Shown here: piece by piece, positions 1-6,504 of the stretch | Layout: every line of letters starts with the position of its first letter | How positions within the stretch are numbered: position 1 is the first letter of the stretch | Assembly (NCBI GenBank): GCA_020027255.1 | Contig: JAHRAP010000072.1 | Location: 1 to 8,673, forward strand | Length of the DNA: 8,673 bases | Reading direction: 5' to 3' | Origin: Nitrosopumilaceae archaeon | GTDB taxonomy: Archaea; Thermoproteota; Nitrososphaeria; Nitrososphaerales; Nitrosopumilaceae | The notes under the pieces: model-generated | Seen by the model: the letters and a program-made list of their open reading frames with translations, nothing else | Told to the model about the DNA's origin: nothing | The model's database searches: none | Translations under genes and position numbers: made by a program

Positions 1-92
1 TGCTTCATAAATTTAGTTTTGACTTGTGTCCCTATCCTTATTCCTGTAGCCAGGAGTTTTTTTTTTAAGATTAATGTTTCACTATTGCTCAA
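1..92 (-). CDS. rps2: 30S ribosomal protein S2, N-terminal 30 codons (cut by left window edge)
   Basis: Read on the minus strand from a TTG at 92-90, the frame gives MSNSETLILKKK, then LLATGIRIGTQVKTKFMK, and stays open to base 1. The block LATGxxIGTQxKTKxM is the signature near the N-terminus of archaeal/eukaryotic S2 (uS2), a small-subunit protein of the 30S head/body junction. An in-frame TAA lies directly before the TTG and no ATG occurs before the conserved block, so TTG is the only sensible start. The gene follows enolase after only 9 bases, matching the archaeal order rpoN-(rpoK)-eno-rps2, so it is probably cotranscribed. Codons 10-12 lie in a run of ten A (T at 57-66 on the plus strand), a slippage-prone tract. 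The rest of the gene is outside the window. The identification is from motif and context. Confidence 0.88.
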   Translation of the reverse strand, partial: MSNSETLILKKKLLATGIRIGTQVKTKFMK

Positions 93-101
93 TTAACGAT
101 T

Positions 102-1340
102 TTACAGTTGCGTCATTCCATGTATTAAATCATACTCTGAAATCCTTATTAATTCATTTATCTTGGATACTCTTTCTCCACCCACCACGCCTATCTTTAG
201 CATTTTGGAACCAGTACTTATACCGATATGTGCTATTTGTGAATCTATAGTCTCTCCAGACCTATGAGATGTTATTATTTTAATATTATTTTTATTTGCA
301 TGTTGTGCAAATTTTAATGCATCATATAAACTACCTGCTTGATTAACTTTAAGAATAGCTGCATTACAAGATTTTAATTTAATAGCATGTTCTAAAATTC
401 TTTTGTTAGTGACTGTTAAATCATCTCCTGTAATAAACACATTTGGAAACGTATTTGTTAATTCTGACATTGCATCGAAAGAATCTTGATGAGTGGCATC
501 TTCTACATATATTAGCTTGTACCTATCTATCAAATCAGACACAAATTCTATTTGTTGTTCTTGAGTAAGTTGTAATTGATTATGTTTATAAATATATTTT
601 TCATGTTTTTGGTCCCACTGAGTCGACGATGCAAGATCTATTCCTAATGACACATCTTTGCCTAATACATACCCTAAATTTTCACAAGCTTTGCAAGATG
701 CTTCTAAAGCTTCTTCATTATTTATTTCAGGCGCCCATCCTCCTTCATCACTTCTCCCGCCAGTGAAATTTAGATTTTTTTGATATAATACATTCTGCAA
801 TTCTCTGTGTACATTAAAATTAATTTCTACTGCATTCCTTATTGATTTTGATCCGTGTGGACAAATCAAAATTTCTTGAATATCTGGTGTGCCTATGCCT
901 GCATGAAGCCCTCCTCCTAAAATATTCCCTAGCGGTATAGGGAATTCTAATTTTGATTTATTTGTTAATACATTAAATAGCGGAACATGAAAAAACTTCG
1001 AAGCTGATTCCATGGATGAAATAGTTATAGCAAATGCAAAAGCTCCTCCAACATTCGAATAATTATCAGTATTGTCTATTTCTCGAATTGTCTCATGTAT
1101 GCATTTTAGATCCATAGGATCTAATCCTACAAATTTGCTTGAATTATTATTGATTGCGTCCAAACATTTTTCTGGTTCTCCATTTGGAAAATTAATCACT
1201 TCGTTTCTGCCTACGCTTGCACCTGCCGGCACTGAAGTTCTACCTACATATTCATTATCTGTTATTACATCCACTTCTATAGTTTTATTACCTCGGCTGT
1301 CATAAACAAGTCTACCTCTTACTGAAGTGATTTTTTGCAA
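102..1340 (-). CDS. eno: Enolase (phosphopyruvate hydratase)
   Basis: Enolase interconverts 2-phosphoglycerate and phosphoenolpyruvate in the cytosol, for glycolysis/gluconeogenesis. The 412-residue protein is full length. Visible family marks: DSRGN at 14-18; the mobile loop GASVG at 40-44 (usually GASTG); GGGLHAG at 142-148; catalytic Glu in DEGGWAP (E199); metal ligands D235 (GIDLAS), E280 (YVED) and the D306/D307 pair in GDDLTVTN; general base K331 in LKVNQ; H359 in SHRSGET; K382 before the C-terminal ERVSKINELIRI block. The start is TTG at 1340-1338; no in-frame ATG occurs before residue 76, so TTG is needed to keep the N-terminal domain. It begins 2 bases after the rpoN stop and ends 9 bases before rps2, so it is an operon member without an obvious ribosome-binding site. 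Confidence 0.97.
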   Translation of the reverse strand: MQKITSVRGRLVYDSRGNKTIEVDVITDNEYVGRTSVPAGASVGRNEVINFPNGEPEKCLDAINNNSSKFVGLDPMDLKCIHETIREIDNTDNYSNVGGAFAFAITISSMESASKFFHVPLFNVLTNKSKLEFPIPLGNILGGGLHAGIGTPDIQEILICPHGSKSIRNAVEINFNVHRELQNVLYQKNLNFTGGRSDEGGWAPEINNEEALEASCKACENLGYVLGKDVSLGIDLASSTQWDQKHEKYIYKHNQLQLTQEQQIEFVSDLIDRYKLIYVEDATHQDSFDAMSELTNTFPNVFITGDDLTVTNKRILEHAIKLKSCNAAILKVNQAGSLYDALKFAQHANKNNIKIITSHRSGETIDSQIAHIGISTGSKMLKIGVVGGERVSKINELIRISEYDLIHGMTQL

Positions 1341-1342
1341 GC

Positions 1343-1579
1343 TTACGTTAGCTCTGACTGCACTTCTTGATGTCTTCTTTGAATTGCCTCATGAAAAGGT
1401 ATTATTTGTTGTATGGTTTCAACAGACGTTAACAACATTCTTCTACAACAATATCTTTTTATATTAAACTCATCTAAAACATCTCCAGGTTTATCTCCAG
1501 ATTTGATTCTATCTCTATAATCATTAAACTTATCTGCAATCAAATTACCACATGTAAAACATCTTACTGGAACTAGCAT
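1343..1579 (-). CDS. rpoN: DNA-directed RNA polymerase subunit N (Rpo10)
   Basis: A small zinc-binding subunit of archaeal RNA polymerase, the homologue of eukaryotic RPB10, which helps hold the Rpo3/Rpo11 assembly platform together. The start PVRCFTCG (residues 4-11) and the KRYCCRRML block (41-49) are diagnostic; C7, C10, C44 and C45 form the zinc site. At 78 residues it is slightly longer than the usual 60-73, with the extra length in a charged C-terminal helix (about residues 55-78). The ATG at 1579-1577 gives the expected M-(I/L)-(I/V)-P-V-R N-terminus. It is the first gene of a minus-strand run rpoN-eno-rps2. A TATA-like element about 33 bases upstream (1609-1617) would give a leader of only a few bases. 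This RpoN is archaeal and unrelated to bacterial sigma-54. Confidence 0.96.
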   Translation of the reverse strand: MLVPVRCFTCGNLIADKFNDYRDRIKSGDKPGDVLDEFNIKRYCCRRMLLTSVETIQQIIPFHEAIQRRHQEVQSELT

Positions 1580-1608
1580 AGTTATTCAATATTATGCTTA
1601 ATCAAGGA

Positions 1609-1617
1609 TTATAAAAA
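1609..1617. promoter_or_regulatory. Putative shared bidirectional TATA box for tRNA-Leu and rpoN
   Basis: On the plus strand the 9 bases read TTATAAAAA, with the centre about 27 bases before the tRNA 5' end (1640). On the minus strand the same bases read TTTTTATAA, with the centre about 33 bases before the rpoN ATG, so a start near 1586 would leave a leader of about 6 bases. It is the only strong TATA-like element at the right distance for either gene in the 60-base gap. The position rule (TATA centre about 25-27 bases before the start) is established for archaea. The shared use is inferred. Confidence 0.6.
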
Positions 1618-1639
1618 CCATTCCGCAACAATATTCATT

Positions 1640-1721
1640 GCGGGTATTGTCGAGTGGTCAAAGACGCTAGCTTGAGGGGCTAGTCTCTAGGAGTTCATGG
1701 GTTCAAATCCCATTACCCGCA
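1640..1721 (+). tRNA. tRNA-Leu (anticodon GAG)
   Basis: The sequence folds as a class II tRNA. Acceptor stem GCGGGTA (1640-1646) pairs with TACCCGC (1714-1720), with discriminator A at 1721. The anticodon stem is CTAGC (1667-1671) with GCTAG (1679-1683), and the loop TTGAGGG carries anticodon GAG at 1674-1676, which reads CUU/CUC. A 13-base variable arm with a CTC-TAG-GAG hairpin (1685-1693) marks it as leucine type. The T arm is ATGGG-TTCAAAT-CCCAT (1697-1713). No intron interrupts the anticodon loop and no CCA is encoded, as is common in archaea. A TATA-like box lies 27 bases upstream. Only 11 bases separate it from the stop codon of the convergent translin gene. Confidence 0.96.
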
Positions 1722-1732
1722 TTATTATAGTA

Positions 1733-2383
1733 TTAATCTGATTTTATTTCTATAATGGACTTGATTAATTCGGATCTTCTTATCTCTTCTGTGATTGCAG
1801 ATCGTGCATCTTCGATCAATATCCTATCCACGTCCATTTTTCTTCTCATTTCTTTGATTATCTTATCGTATATTGTGAGTGGATATAAAGCGGAATACAA
1901 CTCTTCCATAATATTAAAAATTTTCATAGCTTCTACAGAATCTCCACTTCGAATTTTGTCGTATGTAAAGCGCTTAAGCTCTCCAATACAATCCAATAAA
2001 CCTAATATATAAGAATCATGATATACATTCAATTGTTCATGAGATTTTATTTCTTTACCTTCAATTATGGATAATAACGAATCAGCTTCAACAAATTCTT
2101 GTTCAGCCGTGATCATATATCTTGATAAACCATTCTTAGTCTTAGATCTATATTTTATCAGTAGTTTTTTAGCAATTTCAACTTTCCTTTTGGCTAATTT
2201 CAATTTCTTGTCGTGAGCTAATGTTATTGCGTTGCTACATATTATTATTATTTCGCGCATATTTTTTATGATGTATTCTCTAGTTTTTTGTAGATCTGAT
2301 AAAGATTTTGTAATTGTTTTGAGTGATGTATTTACATTTTTCAATATTGCATATATTGTATTTAATAATAAAGTCCTTTCCAA
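1733..2383 (-). CDS. Translin family protein
   Basis: A 216-residue all-helical protein whose features match translin/TRAX. The C-terminal half is the clearest: SYILGLLDCIGELKR (128-142) followed by SGDS and then IMEELYSALYPLTIYD corresponds to the translin stretch that continues into a TAGD-like turn and a conserved helix, and RKMDVDRILIEDARS (about 181-195) matches its final helix. Translins form ring-shaped octamers that bind single-stranded RNA/DNA, and some archaeal members act as ribonucleases on tRNA or small RNA. Whether this one is catalytic cannot be judged from the sequence alone. The start is TTG at 2383-2381; the first in-frame ATG is at residue 42 and would remove the first helix. 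A TATA-like AATTTATTA (2415-2407) fits a leaderless start at that TTG. It converges on tRNA-Leu with an 11-base gap, and no functional tie to the tRNA is shown. Confidence 0.82.
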   Translation of the reverse strand: MERTLLLNTIYAILKNVNTSLKTITKSLSDLQKTREYIIKNMREIIIICSNAITLAHDKKLKLAKRKVEIAKKLLIKYRSKTKNGLSRYMITAEQEFVEADSLLSIIEGKEIKSHEQLNVYHDSYILGLLDCIGELKRFTYDKIRSGDSVEAMKIFNIMEELYSALYPLTIYDKIIKEMRRKMDVDRILIEDARSAITEEIRRSELIKSIIEIKSD

Positions 2384-2388
2384 AGGTA

Positions 2389-2396
2389 TTATTTAT
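2389..2396 (+). promoter_or_regulatory. Putative TATA box of the nnrE transcript
   Basis: TTATTTAT is centred about 25 bases before the ATG at 2417, the spacing expected for a leaderless archaeal mRNA. It lies inside the 33-base gap to the divergent translin gene. TATA-like strings are frequent in DNA this AT-rich, so position is the main support. Confidence 0.45.
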
Positions 2397-2406
2397 CTTG
2401 GAGTCG

Positions 2407-2415
2407 TAATAAATT
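2407..2415 (-). promoter_or_regulatory. Putative TATA box of the translin gene
   Basis: On the minus strand the bases read AATTTATTA, centred about 28 bases before the TTG at 2383. Transcription would start at or a base or two before the TTG, supporting that codon as a leaderless start. The box sits just in front of the nnrE start codon, so the two promoters overlap. Confidence 0.45.
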
Positions 2416-2416
2416 G

Positions 2417-3064
2417 ATGGATATAACAGTAGACCAAATGATGAAAATTGAAGAAAATAGTCACATTCTTGGTATGCATAGGAAACTCATGATGGAAAAT
2501 GCAGGCGCCGCAATAACTAAATTCCTAGTAAATCATTTTGATGAAATAAAGTCAAAATATGTACTTATTTTTGTTGGACTAGGAAATAATGGAGGTGACG
2601 CACTAGTTGTAGCTAGACATTTAGTTGGTTATGGCTTCAATGTGCATATTGTATTTCTAGGGAATCCTGAAATGATAAAAACTCCTGAAAGCCGTGAAAA
2701 TTTTAATATAATCCAAAATATAAAATCTATAAAATTATTTTATGATTGTGATGAGCTAGATCCTGAGTTTAAGTATGATGTATTGATAGATGGCATATTA
2801 GGAACAGGTGTTAACGGTATAATCAAGAAACCGTATTCATCTGCAATACAATTCATCAATAAATCTAAATCATTTGTTGTATCTGTAGATATTCCAACTG
2901 GCATAAATCCTGACACTGGCAATTCTAGTAATATGTACGTGAACGCAGATGTTACTATAACTTTTCATTTAATGAAAATTGGAATGAAAAAAACAAACAA
3001 ATGTGGTCAAATATATGTTGAAAAAATTGGGATACCTCCAGATGCAGAGCGTAATGTGCTATGA
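2417..3064 (+). CDS. nnrE: NAD(P)H-hydrate epimerase (YjeF N-terminal domain only)
   Basis: The enzyme interconverts the R and S epimers of hydrated NADH/NADPH so that a dehydratase can repair them. Marks of the YjeF_N fold: MENAG (26-30), the dinucleotide-type loop GLGNNGGDALVVARHL (55-70), DGILGTG (125-131), the VDIPTG motif with its conserved Asp (157-162), and the ADVTITFHLMKIG block (177-189). The protein is 215 residues, which is one complete epimerase domain; many archaeal and bacterial Nnr proteins carry an ADP-dependent dehydratase fused at the C-terminus, and that domain is absent here. I chose the ATG at 2417 over the TTG one codon earlier because of the TATA spacing. It is the first gene of a plus-strand set: its TGA overlaps the next ATG by 4 bases (ATGA), which indicates translational coupling. 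Confidence 0.9.
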   Translation: MDITVDQMMKIEENSHILGMHRKLMMENAGAAITKFLVNHFDEIKSKYVLIFVGLGNNGGDALVVARHLVGYGFNVHIVFLGNPEMIKTPESRENFNIIQNIKSIKLFYDCDELDPEFKYDVLIDGILGTGVNGIIKKPYSSAIQFINKSKSFVVSVDIPTGINPDTGNSSNMYVNADVTITFHLMKIGMKKTNKCGQIYVEKIGIPPDAERNVL

Positions 3065-3669
3065 AAATACATCAAATAGAAGTAGGTTCTATGCAAAATT
3101 TTACTTATTTGTTAGTTGATGATAAAACAAACGATTCTATTATAATAGATCCTTCTTGGAACACAGAACGCATAGAAAAAATAATACAACAACATAACAT
3201 CAAAGTAAGATATATAGTCAATACACATCATCATTTCGATCATGTGTTAGGTAACGATGCCATGTCTAAAATCACGCAAGCTAAAATAATCCAACATAAA
3301 TATTCTCCGTTAAAACATGATATATCTGTTGAAGATGGAGACAAAATAAAATTCGGTAGTTGTGAATTAAACGTAATTTATACTCCTGGTCATTCTCAAG
3401 ATAGTATTTGTTTGATAAATGATATGTATATTTTTTCTGGAGATACAATTTTTGTAGGTTCATTCGGAAGAACAGATCTATCTGGGGGTAATGCGGAAAA
3501 ACTGTATGATAGTGCATTTAGAATATTAGCTAATCTTAAAGAAGATTTGGTACTCTATCCTGGACATAATTATGGTTCTATGCGTACATCAACAATAGAA
3601 AGAGAAAAAAAAACAAATATTATTTTTAAATGTAAAAGCAAACAAGAATTTCTAAATATGTTAAAATAG
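3061..3669 (+). CDS. Metallo-beta-lactamase-fold hydrolase, glyoxalase II-like
   Basis: A 202-residue single-domain metallo-hydrolase. The metal motif HxHxDH is H56-x-H58-x-D60-H61 in NTHHHFDH, with the further ligands H111 (TPGHS), D128 (FSGDT) and H169 (YPGHN), so a two-metal site is complete. The strand-loop block GDTIFVGSFGRTDLSGG (127-143) is typical of the hydroxyacylglutathione hydrolase/persulfide dioxygenase branch. The C-terminal helical domain of classical glyoxalase II (about 250-260 residues) is missing, and archaea of this type lack glutathione, so the thiol-ester substrate is unknown. It starts inside the nnrE stop codon and ends 13 bases before cobT, so the three genes are probably one unit. 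A run of nine A at 3605-3613 lies in the coding region. The family call is firm. The substrate is not known. Confidence 0.88.
   Translation: MKIHQIEVGSMQNFTYLLVDDKTNDSIIIDPSWNTERIEKIIQQHNIKVRYIVNTHHHFDHVLGNDAMSKITQAKIIQHKYSPLKHDISVEDGDKIKFGSCELNVIYTPGHSQDSICLINDMYIFSGDTIFVGSFGRTDLSGGNAEKLYDSAFRILANLKEDLVLYPGHNYGSMRTSTIEREKKTNIIFKCKSKQEFLNMLK
3653..3659 (+). promoter_or_regulatory. Possible internal TATA box for cobT
   Basis: TAAATAT lies in the last codons of the metallo-hydrolase gene, centred 27 bases before the cobT ATG at 3683. No Shine-Dalgarno-like sequence is visible in the 13-base gap, so a separate leaderless transcript for cobT is possible. The evidence is spacing only. Confidence 0.3.
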
Positions 3670-3682
3670 TAAATTACTGTCA

Positions 3683-4747
3683 ATGGACATAGATATTTTT
3701 GGAAATTTTGCTCTTGGGGAAGATTTCATTGCACGTATGTCTCGAAAAAATTTTTTGTTCTCTTTTATCATTTCATATACTAAAACTTGCCAAATTCCTG
3801 GAATAACTATTGCTGGTTCTGCCATTGATCTTCTGAAGTTTACTCCTCCATCTGATTCTGAATTCATTAATTATGGTCATTGTAAAAATATATCTTATAT
3901 TCCTATGACTCCTGATGGTAAACCTACTCCTGCAATAATCACCAAAACTATGTTGGATTATGCTAATATACCTCATATCACGATAAATGCTGGCAGTGTA
4001 ATAACACCTCAAGTACCATATGTAGAAACTAATATTCCATGTGGTGATAATATACAACATCTTCCTGGGTTGAGTAATTCTTCTTTCACACGAGCTATTG
4101 ACTCTGGAAAAATCATTGGTAAAAACCTTTCTTTATGTACTGACTGTTTGGTAGTTGGAGAAAGTATACCTGGAGGAACTACTACTGCTTTAGCTGTTTT
4201 AAAAGGCCTTGGCCTAGATGCTAAAGTAAGCTCCAGTATGCCTAATAACCCATTAAATCTAAAAAACAAGATCGTTGATATAGCCCTATCTAGAATTAAT
4301 ACACAAGATCCATCATTGATAGCTTCTAATCTCGGAGATCCAATAATACCATTTATAGCTGGTATGCTGAATACTGCATCTCGTAATACTAACATAATAT
4401 TAGCTGGAGGTACACAAATGGCAGCTATATTGGCATTTGCTAAATATGTTAGTTATGAAGCAAAAAAAGTTTTGATAGCTACAACACAGTACATAATTAA
4501 CGATAAATCTGCAAATTTCTTGGATATAGTCAAACAGATTGATGATATTCCAATATTGGTTGCAAAACTTAAACTAGAAAATTCTCAATATAAATCTATG
4601 CGATCATATGCACACGGATTTGTTAAAGACGGAGCTGGAGCTGGAGGTTCTACTGTAGCTGCTATTCTCAAAAACCACTCACAAGCAATAAATTTATTAA
4701 AATCATTAGATGAAAATTATCGTAAATTATTACTTGACAGTTACTGA
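3683..4747 (+). CDS. cobT: Archaeal CobT: nicotinate-nucleotide-dimethylbenzimidazole phosphoribosyltransferase family
   Basis: This 354-residue protein matches the archaeal branch of the CobT family. CobT moves the phosphoribosyl group of nicotinate mononucleotide onto the lower-ligand base of cobalamin (5,6-dimethylbenzimidazole or a relative), giving the alpha-ribazole phosphate used in nucleotide-loop assembly. Recognisable blocks: the N-terminal GITIAGSA (40-47); the central VGESIPGGTTTALAVLKGLG (158-177), counterpart of the phosphate-binding GE...GNTT region of bacterial CobT; AGGTQMAA (241-248); and the glycine-rich KDGAGAGGS (315-323). The length suits the archaeal family. The start is an ATG 13 bases after the preceding gene. 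The last 18 bases are shared with the convergent glmS gene. Specificity for dimethylbenzimidazole cannot be read from the sequence. Confidence 0.87.
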   Translation: MDIDIFGNFALGEDFIARMSRKNFLFSFIISYTKTCQIPGITIAGSAIDLLKFTPPSDSEFINYGHCKNISYIPMTPDGKPTPAIITKTMLDYANIPHITINAGSVITPQVPYVETNIPCGDNIQHLPGLSNSSFTRAIDSGKIIGKNLSLCTDCLVVGESIPGGTTTALAVLKGLGLDAKVSSSMPNNPLNLKNKIVDIALSRINTQDPSLIASNLGDPIIPFIAGMLNTASRNTNIILAGGTQMAAILAFAKYVSYEAKKVLIATTQYIINDKSANFLDIVKQIDDIPILVAKLKLENSQYKSMRSYAHGFVKDGAGAGGSTVAAILKNHSQAINLLKSLDENYRKLLLDSY

Positions 4748-6475
4748 TTTAGCAAGATTTTTTGGATGATCTGGATCCAAATTTTTTTCTATGGATAAAT
4801 AATATGCTAGAAGCTGTAAAGGAACCATCTCTATTAACGGAAATACTGTTTCGTCGCTAGAATTAGGTATTCTAATCCAATAATCATATAACTTGCTACG
4901 TGTGTTAGACACTCCTATTATTTTTGCTCCTCGCGATTTAATTTCATTGACACTTATTATCATGTCTTCATAGGTTTCGTCTTGTGGGTTTATTACAATT
5001 ATGTACGTATTATTATTAATAAGCGTAAACGCTCCATGTTTTAATTCGCCACCAAACATACTCTCTGCATGGATCTTGGATAATTCTTTTAATTTAAGTG
5101 CGCATTCAGATGCTATTGGATAATGTATTCCTTTCCCTAATACGTATATATTTAATGTATTTTTTAATACCTGGGAGATATTTATTATTTCTAATTCATT
5201 ATCTAATATTCTAGAAATTAATTTAGATGTATGTGGCAAGTCAATCAATTTTCTACGAATTATTTTTTCAACAAAAATATAAATAGATGCAATCTGTGAC
5301 GTGAAACTTTTTGTAGCCGCTACACCTATTTCTAAACCACAATTTATTTTTGCGACACTGTCACATTTCATTGCCAATAGAGATGTTGGAACATTCAAAA
5401 TTGCGTATGCATGTATATTTTCTCTGATAGCTATATCTATAGCATCTATTACATCTGCAGTTTCACCACTCTGAGAAATTGCTATTACTGCTGAATCTTT
5501 ATCCATGTTTGGAAATATTGTAAATTCTTCAGACACAATAGCTTCTACGATCTTGCCACAATATTTGCCTATTAGGTATTTAGCTATAAGAGCTACATTA
5601 TAGCTAGTACCACTACCAATAATATACAATCTTTTAATCTTGCTAGCAATTCGTGATAATTCACTAATGGATTTAACATCTATTTGAAGAAGTGATTCTG
5701 GCTGTTCAAAAATCTCTTTTAATGTGAAATGTTCGTAATTTTTTTTGGAGATTGTAGAAATGCCCCTTTTGATATTTGTCATGGTGTATTTAATCAAATG
5801 TCCATCAAAACCATAACTATGTATTTGTTTTTTATCTAATATAGAAAAGCTTCGATCTTCTAAATGTATTACTTTATCTATTTCAGTAGACACGCCAAAA
5901 ATATCACTAGAAATAAAACGATCATTATCTTTCAAACCTATTATCAGTGGCCTGTGATATCTTACTGCTAGTAATTTATTTTCAAAAATTGTGATAAATG
6001 CGTATTGACCTCTAAGTTTTATAACAGTATTCATGATTGATTTTTTTATATTTGGTGTTTTTTCAAAATTATATTGTAATAGATTTGCTATTACTTCACT
6101 GTCTGTGTCGCTATAAAATTTATACCCTATTTCTATAAGATTATTTCTAATTTCTATATAATTTTCAATGATTCCATTATGTACTACTGATATCCTTCCA
6201 GAGTTGCTAACATGTGGGTGCGCATTTATATCGGTGACATTTCCATGAGTCGCCCATCTAGTATGCCCAATTCCAATTTTTCCAGGCAGTTTATAGAGCT
6301 TCATAGTTTTATTTACTTCTGAAACCATGCCTGTCTTTTTTTTTGTTATTATAGCGTTATCATGCCTAGTTGATATTCCTACGCTATCATATCCCCTATA
6401 TTCCATTTTTTTTAAACATTTTATCAAAATTGGTGCTGCTGTATGATCTCCATAGTAACCTATTACAGAACACAT
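4730..6475 (-). CDS. glmS: Glutamine-fructose-6-phosphate aminotransferase (isomerizing)
   Basis: GlmS makes glucosamine-6-phosphate from fructose-6-phosphate and glutamine, the entry to UDP-GlcNAc for glycans. The 581-residue protein has the full two-part layout. The glutaminase domain (about 1-225) begins with Met then Cys2, the nucleophile exposed after Met removal, and has HTRWATHG (71-78), HNGIIEN (99-105) and SDTDSEV (122-128). Two SIS sugar-isomerase domains follow, with EQP (257-259), GSGTSY (287-292), SQSGETADV (334-342), AATKSFTSQ (386-394), GGELKHG (475-481; E477 and H480 catalytic) and the C-terminal tail LAKSVTVK (574-581), whose Lys576 forms the Schiff base with the sugar. The family usually ends VTVE. 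It lies 30 bases after rps4 but has its own TATA-like box. No glmS ribozyme is present in that gap. Confidence 0.97.
   Translation of the reverse strand: MCSVIGYYGDHTAAPILIKCLKKMEYRGYDSVGISTRHDNAIITKKKTGMVSEVNKTMKLYKLPGKIGIGHTRWATHGNVTDINAHPHVSNSGRISVVHNGIIENYIEIRNNLIEIGYKFYSDTDSEVIANLLQYNFEKTPNIKKSIMNTVIKLRGQYAFITIFENKLLAVRYHRPLIIGLKDNDRFISSDIFGVSTEIDKVIHLEDRSFSILDKKQIHSYGFDGHLIKYTMTNIKRGISTISKKNYEHFTLKEIFEQPESLLQIDVKSISELSRIASKIKRLYIIGSGTSYNVALIAKYLIGKYCGKIVEAIVSEEFTIFPNMDKDSAVIAISQSGETADVIDAIDIAIRENIHAYAILNVPTSLLAMKCDSVAKINCGLEIGVAATKSFTSQIASIYIFVEKIIRRKLIDLPHTSKLISRILDNELEIINISQVLKNTLNIYVLGKGIHYPIASECALKLKELSKIHAESMFGGELKHGAFTLINNNTYIIVINPQDETYEDMIISVNEIKSRGAKIIGVSNTRSKLYDYWIRIPNSSDETVFPLIEMVPLQLLAYYLSIEKNLDPDHPKNLAKSVTVK
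4758..4788 (+). terminator. Possible T-tract terminator after cobT
   Basis: Two T runs, six at 4758-4763 and seven at 4782-4788, lie 11-41 bases after the cobT stop. Archaeal polymerases can terminate at such tracts without a hairpin. Both tracts are also Lys codons of the antisense glmS gene, so they may be coincidental. Confidence 0.3.
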
Positions 6476-6496
6476 TGCTATTGGTACCTCATTGGC

Positions 6497-6504
6497 TATA
6501 AATT
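6497..6504 (-). promoter_or_regulatory. Putative glmS TATA box in the rps4-glmS gap
   Basis: On the minus strand the bases read AATTTATA, centred 25 bases before the glmS ATG at 6475, which fits a leaderless transcript. It lies right after the rps4 stop codon, so glmS can be expressed separately from the ribosomal genes before it. Confidence 0.5.

Noticed and set aside
1072..1305. Plus-strand open frame antisense to the enolase N-terminal region
   Set aside because: The opposite strand encodes conserved enolase residues; the antisense translation shows no motif and has no promoter at a fitting distance.
1665..1690. Possible intron in the tRNA-Leu anticodon loop
   Set aside because: The anticodon stem (5 pairs) and 7-base loop are continuous, and the extra length belongs to the class II variable arm.
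1755..2012. Plus-strand frame rich in Ile/Leu/Ser antisense to translin
   Set aside because: Composition is what antisense AT-rich helical coding DNA produces; it is a shadow of the translin gene.
2232..2417. Hydrophobic plus-strand frame running into the translin-nnrE gap
   Set aside because: It crosses the translin start and both candidate promoters, and shows no recognisable domain.
3061..3669. Frameshift or truncation in the metallo-hydrolase because it is shorter than glyoxalase II
   Set aside because: All metal ligands are present in order and single-domain versions of about 200 residues are common; only the C-terminal helical domain is absent.
3773..4395. Two minus-strand frames (3773-4060 and 4009-4395) antisense to cobT
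   Set aside because: cobT has clear family motifs throughout; the antisense frames lack motifs and start signals.
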